Assembly (NCBI GenBank): GCA_946894095.1
Contig: OX335653.1
Coordinates: 11,413,001-11,477,000, forward strand
Length of the DNA: 64,000 bases
Reading direction: 5' to 3'
Source: Incurvaria masculella
Taxonomy: Eukaryota; Arthropoda; Insecta; Lepidoptera; Incurvariidae
In this document: one piece after another, positions 35,306-47,628 of the stretch
Layout of the letters: each line of letters starts with the position of its first letter
How positions within the stretch are numbered: position 1 is the stretch's first letter
Notes under the pieces: model-generated
The model's database searches: none
The model's input: only the letters and a program-made list of their open reading frames with translations
What the model was told of the DNA's origin: nothing
Position numbers and translations under genes: made by a program

Positions 35306-35428
35306 TGAGCCGACGTTGTCGAAATATAACATAGACTATTTTTGTATACATGATCACTATCTTAATTATTTTTCACTTATCCACTTATTGACTCTTGTGT
35401 TCAGTTATGACTTCCCACTTAACAGCTG
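35306..35428. other. Short unassigned spacer
   Basis: Nothing recognised. Confidence 0.4.
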
Positions 35429-35432
35429 TTAA

Positions 35433-35789
35433 GGCTGTCCCGACCCATATAAAGTTGTTTGCACACATAACGCAAAAAGTATTGCACTATAAGACGCGAA
35501 TTAATAATAAAAGTTTAATATTTATTACTTGCAGCGAAAACAATGTCACAATTTCAGGATTATTGGTTTTGTTACAATTTATTTAAATATGATTTTTATT
35601 TAACAGCGCCATCTAACGTTGTAAAACTTCTAATCGGCAATTACAACGAAACCATTAAACCTGAAATTGTGAATATGTTTTCGTTGCAACTGCTATGGCT
35701 ATATTTAATATTTTTGACGAATTCGTGCCTTAAAGTGCAATACTTTTTGCGTTCTGTGTAAAAAAAACATTGTATGGGTCGGAACATCC
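35433..35789. mobile_element. 357-bp foldback element flanked by TTAA
   Basis: Almost the whole element is one inverted repeat with arms of roughly 160 bp. The left outer end GGCTGTCCCGACCCAT matches the reversed right end GGATGTTCCGACCCAT. Further in, AACGCAAAAAGTATTGCA is exact in both arms, and 'acaatgtcacaatttcagg' near the centre pairs with 'cctgaaattgtgaatatg'. TTAA lies immediately outside both ends (35429-35432, 35790-35793), the target duplication used by piggyBac-type elements. It encodes no protein; the overlapping frames are by-products. Confidence 0.8.
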
Positions 35790-35884
35790 TTAAGGGATTG
35801 TTTGCAAGCATGCAGTAAATTAAATATTACTCAACACTTTTTTAACGAATTCTTTACATTGTCACAGTTTATCGTAGCTTATTG

Positions 35885-36060
35885 GCGCGGGGACTTGCCT
35901 TCATACCAGGGTTTTGGGTTCAAATCCTCGCCCCGTTCATGCACTACTTTCTTTCTCTTTCTGAGTTGGATAAATTCATTTTTATTTATTATTTTATATT
36001 ATGCTCTTTTTAGATTTTATGTGTACCTTTGGTTTGGTAGGTAAAATAATATAGGTGACG
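35885..36060 (+). repeat. tRNA-like SINE fragment
   Basis: A B-box-like GGTTCAAATCC (35917-35927) is enclosed by cgcgggg ... ccccg, like a tRNA T arm and acceptor, followed by a C/T-rich tail 'tactttctttctctttctga'. No good A box or anticodon arm is visible, so it is a derived repeat and not a tRNA gene. Confidence 0.35.
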
Positions 36061-37124
36061 TCTTACAATAAATTGTGCAGGCCATCCTGTAATTTAAGTA
36101 TAATGTGTATTTGTTGTATATTGTGTAGGAATTATGTTTCCTCTAAAGCTATTGCTCCATAGTTACTAATCGCACTACTGCCCACGATACCCAAAGGTAG
36201 ACTGGTAGAAAATGCCTCCGGCATTAAGTTGTACCTTTTGCCCGAGTTTTTTTTGAGTGCAATAAACTTATATAAATAAAATAAATAAATAAATAATAAT
36301 TTTCTCGATAAACTTATATTAAATTTGTAGATCAGATCATCTAATACTCAATAAATAATGAAGAGCTATGAAACCATGGAAACTTATCAACATTTTCAGT
36401 GCAGTTTTTTTTTTTGTTAATTTTTATTTTGGTTTTACTGGGTGCGATTTCGCTATCAAAGTAAAGCAGTTAATGATTTTTATACAAAACTGCATGCAAA
36501 AATTATGAATGAATCTTCTGTGAACTTAAAAAAGTTAAAAAAAAATTTGCATCAGAGCAAGATTCTCTAGAAAAATCGATCACTGAACTTGAAATTGTAA
36601 CCCTAAATTGCTAACATAATTCAAGTTGTTTTAAACTTTTTAGTTGATGTGCAGACATTATTTTCCAAATCCCTGCTCCACGTGAGACTATACGCAATCA
36701 AATAACACAACTGTAATTTACTTCAAACAAATCGTTGTTAAACTCTAAATGAGTGCGCATATATTCACAGAGTCCGCCTCCGTCGGTTCGGACTAGCACC
36801 CATAATACTCCCCGAGTATCCGCTATAACGCGGCCGCATTAGTATTCAGTGGGCCCGCTCCGTCAGTGTCCTGCAGAGTCCTGGCGGCGATCATTGTCAC
36901 CCATTTGCATAACGAGCGATTGTTTGTGTGGATATTAAATTTATAACAAGAGCGCGGATGGAGGGGGCTTGGGGGTTTGTCGAGATTCATTTCGATGTCT
37001 GTTTTGCGGGAGCTGTTTTATTCAGTTTGGCTAAGGCTCCCGGTTACGTTCGGGTCGAATGATCCGAAACCCTTGGGTGTGCGTATAACGACTCACCAAA
37101 GTTTCATCGCAATCACATAAATGG
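36061..37124. other. Unassigned DNA; GC-richer unique island at 36740-37060
   Basis: 36740-37060 has the texture of conserved non-coding DNA (unique, GC-rich, no frame), including gcgatcattgtcacccattt. The upstream part is AT-rich. Confidence 0.25.
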
Positions 37125-37128
37125 TTAA

Positions 37129-37668
37129 GGTGGCCCAACCCGGCGGGACTAACTCATTCGCGGCCACGGTACAAAACCGTGCTGTTGCGCTCTGGGACCT
37201 TCTCTGTTTCAAAGAAAAAACAGGCTCCGTGATGAGGAAGATGCTAAATGTCCACAAAAAAACAATGTGCATAGTGTATGATTTGGTAAGATTTACGAAA
37301 ATTTTAATTACATAACGACTTATAGCTAAAAGTAAACCACGACCGCTGCAGTCCAAAATCTAACAGATAACAAATAGATTATAAATATTGATTAAATAAG
37401 CTATGTCTGATGACTAATCTTTTTAAGATGTTCTTACTTTATCAAAGCGTAATCCACCTCCAAAGTTATTGTATAAAACGCGCGAAAAATTCGAACTTTC
37501 GGACCTTATAACTTAGAAACCAAACACAATTTTACAATGCCAATGGTCATCACACGTATAGTTCGATCAAATAAAGCTATTTTGAGCAAATTTTTGGATC
37601 TCTGACAATAAATATGGGCGTGATCTTCTTTCCCCTTTTGTATGGGGAGATGAGCGTGATGGGCCAAC
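37129..37668 (+). mobile_element. 540-bp TTAA-flanked MITE, copy 1
   Basis: TTAA at 37125-37128 and 37669-37672 borders the element. The left end GGTGGCCCAACCCGGCGG and reversed right end GTTGGCCCATCACGCTC share the block TGGCCCA. It has a close relative in opposite orientation at 47087-47628 (542 bp). Shared internal blocks include 'gggactaactcattcgcg', 'tctctgtttcaaagaaaaa', 'ttataacttagaaaccaaac' and 'caatggtcatca'. Equal length plus TTAA at all four ends defines this as one family. TTAA target sites are typical of piggyBac; the transposase source is not in this window. Confidence 0.85.
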
Positions 37669-37672
37669 TTAA

Positions 37673-38154
37673 GGAACGAATCTTTCTCTATATAACCATT
37701 GCCGTCACCCCTACAAAGCCGGATTTGGGCAATATAGGAATATTTCCTTCGAATTTCAAATCTAAAGTTCCATTGATGAAAAATATGCGTTTTCTGTCTA
37801 TTTTATACTTAAAGATGATGACATGTTACCTTTAAAACAAAATATAGAATATATAATAGATCAATAACTCATGAATCTGTATATGTGTGTCTACGCTTTT
37901 AAATTGAAAACACACGATATTGATGCGGTTCATATCGAAGTATATCTTGAGTTCATAATTCACTCGACTCATTAAATAACAGTCTAGTTTTTTATTTATA
38001 ATATCCGTCCCCTTTCTAACGTTCGCGGAACCAGGGGAAAATGCACAAATACACAATCGACATTCCAAAAATAAGAACCCACCGATCCTCTAGATCCTTT
38101 ATCAATAGGGTCGGTAAACAATAGAATTAACTCCCTTCCGAGGTATTTACACCC
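37673..38154. other. Unassigned DNA
   Basis: No supported feature. Confidence 0.4.
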
Positions 38155-38420
38155 AAATTACGACCTGAGGTCCTTCGAACGTGTTGTGAAGAAGCACTAG
38201 GCCGGCCGGCATGGCTTTCGCCACGGAATATTGAGGAGGGTTTTCGCAGCCCCGTTGAATGTTCGAAAGCCCATGGGCGTCGTCGGGAGCCTTAAGTCCT
38301 GGCATATGCAATATACCGAGCTTAGCATAAAAAAAATGTGTGGAAAGTGGCACGCTAGCCAAGCAGCGACTACGCCTTTGTGTGTTGTAAACGTTTTCCA
38401 ACAAATACGACGCACCTAAC
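38155..38420 (-). repeat. 'cgcccatgggc' repeat, single unit plus flank
   Basis: On the minus strand it holds 'gcccatgggctttcgaac', 'ggggctgcgaaaaccctcc', 'catgccggccggcctagtgc' and 'ttcacaac', in the order seen in the three tandem units at 56190-56460. Confidence 0.6.
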
Positions 38421-39539
38421 CTGCATTTATTCGGGTCAAATATAAATTGTATTAAATTAAATATAACATTGTGCTATTTCTAAAATTTTGCAATGGGCTG
38501 ATTCCATCAAAATTCGTGTAATTTGCAAATTGTATTTTGTTATGTCATTTCATTAAGCTTAATGGCATACATTACGTGCAAACAATATTATTATTTCTGG
38601 TAATGATGCATTCCCATATCGTAGCTTTTATTAAGTTAATTATTAATATTCGGAAACAATGAGTAATGTCCCTACACAATGAAAACAATTGTTGGAATAT
38701 AAAAACGCAAAGTCATTTCCGTGACAAAGTTTGACGTCCTATAAATATAAGTATTTCGTTATCAATGAACATCTTCGTAGCCTGCTCATGGAAAGTATTA
38801 GATCACTAAAGCCCATTCTATATTTTTTTAAGTTCTCACAGAACTATTAAAAACTCTCTTCAGTAATAGCTCAGCCGGTGAAAGGTGTCCAAAAGTCGAA
38901 AGCCCAGACAGTATCGGATAGGGATATCCGAACTTTGTAGTTCGTGATTTGTTTGACCTCTGAACATATCATGAATCTAGGAAAAGTTTTTACATTTAAG
39001 TGAATTATTTTGAGGTGTGAAAGTAGTTGTAGTGTGCAGGGTGTTAATGGAGGTATGGTAAACTAGGTATTACTAGGAATGTTTGGAGCAAGAAAGGTAG
39101 ATAACTTTTTGTTGTCCGACTTATTAATATTCGTACTTCCGACACATTTTATTAAAAAAATCAACTAACAATATTTTCGCGGGCTTGCGTCTGCTAATTA
39201 AGCCACGAGCTCTATGATGCTTAAATCAGAACCGAACCAGAATATTCGGTACCGATAAATCACTTCTCCACACAATCTTTCTTGAGCTATTACACACAGC
39301 GTGAGATTTGCATTTTTTAACATTTAGGGGCCGAAAGTGCACCTATTCTTAAAAATGGCCCGTAAGCTATGCTCTCCATACAAACGTAGTATACTAAATA
39401 TTTGAAAACCAATATTTTTTGAGAAGTTATGGCAGAAATTGCAACGAAAAACTTTAAATTGTTCGAGTGGCAGGACTCATTCGAGATATTACCGTAGCCA
39501 CACATTAGCATCGACACCCCGAAAGGGTTTCGAAACACA
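38421..39539. other. Unassigned DNA
   Basis: AT-rich; no supported feature. Confidence 0.4.
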
Positions 39540-39900
39540 TGCGCTGGCACTTCGAATGCAGCGGGCGGCCCTTACCGCATCCGATCCAACTATCTCCGGT
39601 CCGTGAATGCGCGCCAGAAACATGATCCGGCCCGTAAAGGCCTATTGGAATAAACGTGCAATTCGATAGAATAGTGGAACAATTTGGAACGGCCGTGGGC
39701 GTTGCAGGGAACGGTTGAATGTTTTATTGAGCCTATTTGCATTTAGGCTCGAAACGTGTCGGCCGCTGAATGTTTTGTTTTAGTGTCGTGTCCGATGTCA
39801 CCTACTTGTGTCAGTTGATTTATGAGGGCATTTAATGAGCACTATCGACGATGTAACCGTGCTACATAAAATAGTCCTGTCACAAGAAGATCTTCGATCT
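39540..39900. promoter_or_regulatory. GC-richer unique island (candidate regulatory DNA)
   Basis: Unique sequence with phrases such as gggcgttgcagggaacggtt; no open frame and no repeat hallmark. Confidence 0.15.
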
Positions 39901-42599
39901 CCGTGTCCTGTCAAGTAACTTCGGAATCATTTTCTGGGTGATCAATAAAAAAACTTGACCGGATGTTACGAAAAATAAGAAGCATGCAATATGTATGAAC
40001 ACGTGGTTGTTACTAAAATACTATATATTTCAGTTTCTCGGTTTGTTTTTATGATAAATTTTAAAATTTCAAAGTCTGAATGATGTCTTAATAAGTTGTA
40101 TTTGCTGACGTATTAAGTTGCTAACCACCGCTAATAAACACAAGTTCATGGTTCTGTCTCGACATTTAAGTCAGCAGCACACTCAATATGTAGAATCATT
40201 AGATTGATTTAAATTAAACTGTGAGGGAATAATGGGCGACTACATTAATTAATTAGGCAATATTGAACCATGAATATAGGTCTTCCATCGTAACCGTGGC
40301 CCTCTATGTCACCAGAGGGGTGAGGGGCTAGCTTATGCCTTGTTTTACCGGACACATCGATTCGAAGATTTATCTCAGTTAATGATTGATAAATGTTATA
40401 AACATCGGGTACTATTTGACTTTTCAATCCTCAGATGGTCCTTATTGGACTGATAGTAATCATTTACGTTTGTCAAATGACGGATAGTCATTACCGGAGA
40501 AATATATTTTCTATCATAATTTTTTGATTGTAATTTTACTAATAATATTATGGACTTACTATAATAGATGGATAAGAAGAGGCGTAAATAAATCCGTCCG
40601 AAACATCCGATAATTACGCTATCCATACAAAGGTTGGTGCCGCGCGACGGTGTCGATGTCATAACCTTAGTGTATCTTTATCTATATTGCTGTTACATTC
40701 GAATTATATAAACTTAATGACATTTTAGAGTAATAACATTTCACAACAAAAACCGACAACGTTTTTCAGTGTTCTCTTTTTTTTTTTATTTTGCAATGCC
40801 CTAATCTTAGGTTTCGCAGCGTGTCGGCAGAACCATTCGTCAAGCGATTTCTGTGTACAGTTGTTGTGAAACTGAAAACGCACAAGGACTTACTGGGAAC
40901 GTCTGTCGTCTCCGCGATGCGGCAGCACACTGAGTAATTGGTCGAGCTCGGCTTATGATTTGCCCCCTCGCTCCTTTGCACACACTTGGAAAGGTCAAGT
41001 TACGGTAGAAGGCCTATAGTCTGCTTAGTGCGAGACAGTTTTAATTGCTTATGAGCTGATTCATATTGGTAATAAATACGTAAAATTATCGACATTTCAA
41101 ATATTAAAAGATATTATGTTGTGGGTGGGTGTAGTTAGAAGCCAAAAACACCAAACCAAAGCTTAATAATTTTCCGTGTCTTCTAAGAGTTAAAATAAAA
41201 ACACGTAATTTTATTTCGTGTCGATTCCTCGCTATGAATACTAACCTCATTATCGCTTGTGTGAAATGTTTCACTTCCAAAGAACGCGCCCGAGGCGTTA
41301 GTGTATATTGTTTTCTCGCTATATAACTCAAATATTTCAGAGAAGTTCTATTGTCAATGTTTTTCCAGTCGAAATAAATTAATTTCGATTGCAACAGTGT
41401 GGAATCAAAAGCGCTTAAAACACAGATTAGTGGTTTCATGTATTAATCGCTAGTCCGAGGACAAATGCTATTACGAACAGTTGCGCCATTTCGACTTAGG
41501 TGGTGTTGCTCATAAGAATACGTAGGTTATCATTGTTTTAAAGTTATTATTTTCTCTTTGGATTCCTTAGTATTTTTTCCCGCATATCAGATTGTTGCTC
41601 CAAATCTCCAGGAATACCTTTGGATAACCCAAAATAAATATTTTGCTTCGATAGCTGCCAAATCTACAGAGAACTTAAAAACTAATATTGAAATGTCTCA
41701 CGGATACATTGCAAAATATATGCCTCGTGTTACTAACCCAATATTTTTTTATAATACGACTTACACAGAGGTAAAACAAATAATCCAAAAACTGAGGCAT
41801 GCAGAAATTATGAAGGAAAAATGGCGCGACCGAGAATGTTTAGGGGATGCCGGATGTCATTGGAAAACAGATAATATCTAATTAGTGGATTATTAGTGCG
41901 GTATCTGGTTATTCTAACGTTAAGTCAAAAACAAAAATTCCAATCAAAATACAATGTCAAAATATCTATGTTCTGAAACTCTGTATCGATTAATGAAAAA
42001 TTATTATGAAAATGTTTCTGATAAAATGTAAACGTTGTTTGCATTGTTGCAAATGTTTTGAACTTATACGTCACTTCCAGAAAATGCGATTAAGTATGAA
42101 TCGTAAAGTTGCAAGCAATAAAACTGCGTTGGGAGCATTGTGCGTGGCACAACGACTCGGCCATACGCTACACTACAGAGCTCCGGCACGCACACAATGC
42201 AAGTGTTGTTTTTACGGTGCAACTTCTTAGCAACTCCGCCTTAGAGTGTGCCAACTAAACACTTAACTGCAGATTTATTTAGCGTAATGCACTTGAAGTT
42301 TCGCGGTTCAGCGCGGCGCGGTGCAACTTTATAAATTTAAAGCGGAGCGGGGTCGCGGTGCACCTTAACGAATTTACTTTTGCGGTTCTCGCAACATCGT
42401 TGGAAGTCTAGTCTCCACCCGCGGCGGACGCGGGGAGATGTGGCTTTCGCGGAGGTATTTTTAATACATGTCCGGATCGGCGTGGTTTAATTGCTCGGCA
42501 ACGGATTGTCGAACCTTTTTTTAGTTTAAATTAACCTCTGTATCCTAAGAGGACTGTTTTTTTTCGAACACGATAAATAAGTTGATTTTGTGGATAATG
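39901..42599. other. Unassigned DNA; GC-rich at 42240-42500
   Basis: Frames of 107 codons (41558-41881, plus) and 111 codons (41104-41439, minus) have no recognised domain. 42240-42500 is GC-rich with gcgcggcgcggtgcaacttt. Confidence 0.3.
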
Positions 42600-42685
42600 T
42601 TGACAGAGGTGATAATGTTCCAAAAAATGATTCCGACGAATTGAGAACATCCTCCTTTTTTTAAGTTGGTCAACAAAATGGGTCG
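42600..42685 (+). repeat. LINE-type 3' tail fragment ('cctcctttttttaagtcggt' family)
   Basis: cgaattgagaacatcctcct plus T-run and 'aagttggtc' corresponds to cgaattaagaacctcctcct, T-run and 'aagtcggtt' at 61787-61820. Confidence 0.55.
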
Positions 42686-42770
42686 TGCCTGATTCCTCAG
42701 TCATATTTAGAAGTATTTTTTCTTATATACTGCGCATTAAATTAATCAACTGAGATCTACCTCTACACAT
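42686..42770. other. Unassigned short spacer
   Basis: Nothing recognised. Confidence 0.4.
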
Positions 42771-42910
42771 TTTTGTTTTTTCGATTCATTAACGTATATC
42801 CGTGATATGAGCATCTAAAAAGTGTATGTAAACACGAAAAGGCGTAGATCATGGATACAAGTCAAAAATAGCAAAGCTTACAGACGTAGCTCTCTGGTGA
42901 TTTATTTAAT
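42771..42910 (+). repeat. Repeat shared with the window's right end
   Basis: 'ggcgtagatcatggatacaa' and 'cagacgtagctctc' here match 'ggcgtatatcatggatataa' and 'cagacgtagctctc' at 63902-63965. Both sites also have the reverse of the first phrase about 30-60 bp upstream. Confidence 0.6.
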
Positions 42911-43691
42911 GTGCAATATATTGGAAAAATATTTCTAAATTTAACTGAGGAAACAGGCGCAAGCTATTGCGTGGAACTTGATCACATCATTATCCTCTTG
43001 GATAAAGGAATAAATTTAAATTAGTTACGTTTGTTCTACATATTAAATTTATTTGAATATACTCTTACAGTCGTATTCAGAGAGCACCTATCAAAACTTA
43101 GTATGTGATTAACACCGGACTAACCACACAAAAACCAGTTTATTCCGGTGGATTTAAGTTAGTCCTCCTACTGTAAATACAGCTGTTTGAATTTTTTTTT
43201 TTCGCAATATTATACTATTTTTAAATTAATCACCATCAATGTTCATCAATCAAAATAAAATCATTTACATGTTTAATTAATTACTTTAAATGAAGTTCAA
43301 CAGGTTTACGTTTGAGAAAAGAAAACTAAATAAAACCATCGTTATATTATTGTTACTCCTCTTCAAAAATAAAGATTTTAAAGCAGTTTCAAAAAAGCAA
43401 ATAAATAATAAGGAGTTTCATAATAGACTTTGTTTCGGGCACATGGTAGAATGTTTATGTATATTATTCCAGTTTCTAACAAAGCAATGTCACGTCAAAA
43501 CTTGTGAAACTCCAACCTCCATGTGAGTTGGGAGAAGTTCTCAATGGAAATACATTTTCGCCCGTTGGTCTCTACACTTCCGTCGGCGTGTAATAAGCGG
43601 ATGCTGGTGGTTCATTGTCTGGACCGCGGTAAGTGACAGCCGCCTGCCTCCTTCCCGCACGGTCCCGCGCTCATCCGCCGCGTCGCCGCGC
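42911..43691. other. Unassigned DNA
   Basis: AT-rich up to 43560, then a short GC-rich patch just before the hAT-type MITE. Confidence 0.35.
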
Positions 43692-43699
43692 CGTGAGGC

Positions 43700-44091
43700 T
43701 AGGGTTGCCATCTTCTACAATTTGGCAACCAGGACAAGACGTGAAAATACGCGTGAAAACCCCGAATTTTAGAGCCCAGAACCCGGAAATGTCAACAGGT
43801 TTTTTTAAACAGTCAGTGTAATAAAAACATTTGAAAATATCATTAATCACCTTTTCATTTATTTTTAGACCTTAAAATTAAATTTAGTGATCTTTTATCA
43901 TCATTTTAAATGTACTTACCTCATAAAACAGAATATGATTACAGTTTGTAACAATTTTTTTTACAAATCGGTTAGATACTGATAGTAAAAACTTTAAGTT
44001 TGTAAACCCGGACTACAAATGAAGCCCCGCCCGGACGCTCCCCGGATGCCCTGGGACAAATCCGGGGAAACCCGGACGGATGGCAACCCTA
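43700..44091. mobile_element. 392-bp hAT-type MITE with 8-bp target duplication
   Basis: The ends are exact 13-bp inverted repeats, TAGGGTTGCCATC and its complement. CGTGAGGC is duplicated immediately outside (43692-43699 and 44092-44099). An 8-bp duplication is the hallmark of hAT elements. Both inner ends carry GGCAACC or CCCGG-type subterminal repeats. No transposase is encoded. Confidence 0.9.
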
Positions 44092-44099
44092 CGTGAGGC

Positions 44100-44299
44100 C
44101 CTTATCGATAACAACGTGCCGATGAAATCATTGTAGATTATGACTTTATATAAATTACTAACTCAGGTACCCGGCTCCGCTCGGGTCTATTTTGTTTTGG
44201 ATATGTTTTATGTGAAAAACGCGAATCTTAACCATCCATATTTACACACACGAACAACTTCATTAAAATCTGTCCAGCCATTTTTTTATGCTACCTTAC
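44100..44299 (+). repeat. Interspersed repeat, 'ccggctccgctcggg' family
   Basis: 'actcaggtacccggctccgc' then 'tcgggtctattttgttttgg', and further on 'cattaaaatctgtccagcca'. It starts near 44155; 44100-44154 is unassigned. Confidence 0.55.
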
Positions 44300-44398
44300 A
44301 TGGATGGCTAATACCACACAACTACTGTTATGATATTAGCTCAATTCACCACATACCCGAATGAAATAGGTGCCATGCCAGGACCTACCCTTTATAAG
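44300..44398 (-). repeat. 5S-type SINE, 3' tail only
   Basis: On the plus strand 'catggatggctaataccaca' to 'ggtgccatgccaggacct' corresponds to the last 100 bp of the SINE; the head is missing. Confidence 0.65.
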
Positions 44399-45109
44399 TA
44401 GTTAAGTAGAGTTTGAAGTTCAGTGAAATAGACACGAGTTGAATAATTATATATGTTAAGATATATTATAGTATAAATCGATCAGCTTTACCTATGAGAG
44501 TCATATAGAGAACAGTAAGACAAAACATTTTATATTTTCTTCAGTAACACAATAGTTTATTTAACATTTCAAAAAAAAAAGATTTATTTTCTTGAATTTT
44601 AGGTGATTTGGAAAATTACCTCTTTAGGTTTCACATCACCGCATTAACAAACATATCTTCTCGTTCATTAAAATTAATCTAAAATATTAGGCTTCTTATT
44701 ACATACATATAACTTTTAGGAATGCAATCATATCGTGTAAAATCAGGATGGTTGTTTGGTTGCAACCATTCTCTCCATAAATTCGATGCTAGTGCAACCA
44801 CAGAATAACTAATAGTGCTACGCACAGAAGTTGCACTCCCCGATAGTAATTTTTCAATTTTTATCCTAATTGTCATTATGATAAAGCATTTATTACGTCG
44901 CTCATTGCCGGCGGGGCGGCGAGATGAAACGTGTCGTCGTTCACCCGCCCCTCCACACAATATTGTCGCTGGAATGCGGCTTGCGCTAGGGTTATCACAT
45001 ATTGCCGCCGCCTATTGTTTTAAAGCCGAATAAAATACAAACAAACCTTTCAAAATGATTGTTTTATGATGTGTCTACAATTATTATTGTTTTAAGATTT
45101 TCTGTCACA
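44399..45109. other. Unassigned DNA
   Basis: No supported feature; a GC-richer patch at 44900-45010. Confidence 0.35.
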
Positions 45110-45265
45110 AATATGCCTGGTGCTGTTATGTGTTGTTTATTGTTTTTCGGTGTTGTTTGATATTGGTTAGTGTTGATTGACTTTAACGGTGTAGTTTGAT
45201 GTTTTCTGTGTATTTCGGTGTTTTCGATGTACTTTGGTCTAGTATTGTTTGGTATTGTCGATTAA
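45110..45265 (+). repeat. Degenerate GT-rich minisatellite
   Basis: Variants of ggtgttgtttgatatt recur about every 18-25 bases, almost free of C on this strand. Confidence 0.5.
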
Positions 45266-46494
45266 GACCGGGTTGATAATATCAAATTTGATAAAAAGAT
45301 GGTCGAAACGATAATGAAAAATGCAGCAAAGGAGAATAAGCAATAAGTACCTGGAGCTGCCACGAATGATTGCCCATTATTCTTTCACTAGACGAAACCA
45401 ATTTATGTTGTTTTTCCTTGTTATACATGGATAAATACTACCTAATGTATAAAAAAGTGCTGTGCTGATACCAGTTAAATACGTGTCAATTCAATAGAGC
45501 CCTCATAACACCATACCACATACCTACCTACATAAAGGCAAAACGTCAATTAACGTAAACTAAAAAAACAAACTCACCTTTCAGAATATTTCGGTAGCGT
45601 AAAGAAAGGTAACTTAAAATTCTTCTGTGTACTATGACATCCGTTCACACAACAGGTATTTTATTTAATTCTATGATGATTGGACGTTATTACGAATAAA
45701 AACGGCGAAAGTGCGCTTTCCGAAACGACTGATCGACTGGACGTAGTGGACGTGAGAGCGTGTGCGCGCGGCGGCCCTTACTGAATTTGGAACCTCGGGT
45801 TCCCAAGCGCCGTAGGTGGAGATCTCAGTAGGTATTTAGGAGTGACGGATGCCTGGTGCAACTCTGTGTCCACGATATTCCGATCGTATACCGAACATAT
45901 GCCATGACTTCAAACAGGCATCCACTTTTTGTGCAGATAATACAAAGCGTGCCACATCGGCGTCACACTTCGCCTATTCTGCCACGTCTTACTCACGCTC
46001 AACGGTTAATTGTGCAACGGCGGGAATCCTTTGTGTTATAATCTCACAAATGTAATGCTGTAAAATGGGCTCCGGCAAATAAGCGCGTTTTGTTTATCTC
46101 GCGCTGTACAGCGCCGGCGGCAACGGTTCAACTGAATACTTACTCAGCTTAAGCTTGTTAGAGCTGGTTTTTGGTGCAAAATTATTATATACTGACTATA
46201 AATACCATGTAAAAATTTATCGTAAAAACATTTTTTTAAGAAAAAGCTTTTATTTATATGCTCTAAAAAGAAGAAAATGTAACTTTAATTTAATCAATTT
46301 ATTGCATTACACAACTTATATGATATAAAAGCTTGTCTCAAGATGAAATATTATTGTTTCTTTAGTACGGTAAATCTCACGACAAGTTCTTTATCATTTA
46401 AATTGTATAAAGTAATAAATTGATTGGTATGATTTTATTTAAAGCTTATTTTGTAATTTTTAGACATTACAATAAACGTTTTTTAGTGAAAGTC
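45266..46494. other. Unassigned DNA
   Basis: No supported feature; two overlapping short frames at 45849-46055 are unrecognised. Confidence 0.35.
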
Positions 46495-46660
46495 AGTCAG
46501 TCAGTCAGTCAGCACGCTTACGTCCACTGCTGGACATATACCTCTCCAATTTTCCTCCAGTCCTCCCGGCCCTCAGCGGTATGAAACGAACGCTTTCCGT
46601 CGCGGCACGTGATGTCGTTGTCCCACCTGGCGGGTGGTCTTCCCACACTTTATTTCCTCC
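46495..46660 (-). pseudogene. LINE ORF2 C-terminal fragment with (TGAC)n tail
   Basis: Read on the minus strand this has the phrase 'ggccgggaggactgg', then 'tgtccagcagtggacgtaag', then the TGAC tail, here about five units. It extends further 5' than the 24730 fragment, through 'cgccaggtgggacaacgaca'. It is frameshifted and non-functional. Confidence 0.7.
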
Positions 46661-47082
46661 AGAATTAGCTCCAAAAATATTGTCGTCGATGATGCACATC
46701 TTTCACATGATTTTATATTTGACAGATAACGCAATTTCGTTTCCCGGCAATGTAAACAAAGTGTGTACTGAACAATGAAGACAAATACAGAGGACTAGTG
46801 GAACCGAAACGCCAATCAACTTGGGGACGATTCATATTAAACGGAGAGGAATGACATAACTGTTCGGATTGATTCATTGTGTTCACCGTGAAGCAGGATC
46901 GATTCCAGGATTCATTACACGATATTATTTGGTATTTGTATTGTGTACGTGTATCCTGTGTTGGCAATGGAGGCGATGTTGGATTTGCCTAATAGATATT
47001 TTTCCGTTTATATTTTTTAGGCATGGTATTTTATTTGTTTAACCCATGTAATTACCACATTTTTTTATTTTTCACCGTAAGT
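46661..47082. other. Unassigned DNA
   Basis: No supported feature. Confidence 0.4.
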
Positions 47083-47086
47083 TTAA

Positions 47087-47628
47087 GGTAAGCCTTCCCG
47101 CTCAACTCCTCATACAGACGTGGAAAGAAGATGATGCGCATATTTATTGTCACAGATCCCAAATTATGCTTAAAACATCTTTATTTAATCGAAGTAGACT
47201 GATGACCATTGCCATTGTAAAATTGTGTTTGGTTTCTATGTTATAAGGTCCAAAAGTGTACGCGCTTTATACAATATGTTTGGATACATGGATTGCTCAG
47301 CGATAAGACCACAACATATAAATACTCCTCCTTTGCGTCGCGCAGTCGAGTATCATGCCTTCCGTGAAGATTTATAATCAATTTGGCTTTCGATTGATTT
47401 TTTACTACAACGTTCGTCATTAACTTTTAGCTATAGGTCGTTTTGTAATCACATTTTTAGTTAATCTCACCAAATCAAACACTTTGCGCATTGTGTGCTT
47501 GTGAACGTGTTGCATCGTCCTAATAACGGAGATTGTCTTTTTCTTTGAAACAGAGGAAGTCCTAGAGCACAATAGCACGATTTTGTGACCTGTACGCGAA
47601 TAAGTTAGTCCCGTCGGGAAGGCCCAGC
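47087..47628 (-). mobile_element. 542-bp TTAA-flanked MITE, copy 2
   Basis: TTAA borders it at 47083-47086 and 47629-47632. In reverse it follows the 37129 copy block by block from GCTGGGCCTTCCCGACGGG to GGTAAGCCTTCCCGCTC. The two terminal blocks here share GCCTTCCCG, so within this copy the ends match each other better than in copy 1. Confidence 0.85.

Noticed and set aside
35885..35940. A further functional tRNA gene
   Set aside because: Only a B-box-like half is present; A box, D arm and anticodon arm cannot be built.
40985..41000. 'ggtcaagttacggt' shared with 26407 as a repeat
   Set aside because: Only about 14 bases match and the flanks do not align; left as possible coincidence.
41104..41881. 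111- and 107-codon frames as genes
   Set aside because: No recognised domain or supporting splice context; composition follows AT-rich surroundings.
46488..46510. (TGAC)n tracts as ordinary microsatellites
   Set aside because: In three places the tract follows the same LINE stop codon, so it is an element tail rather than a random microsatellite.
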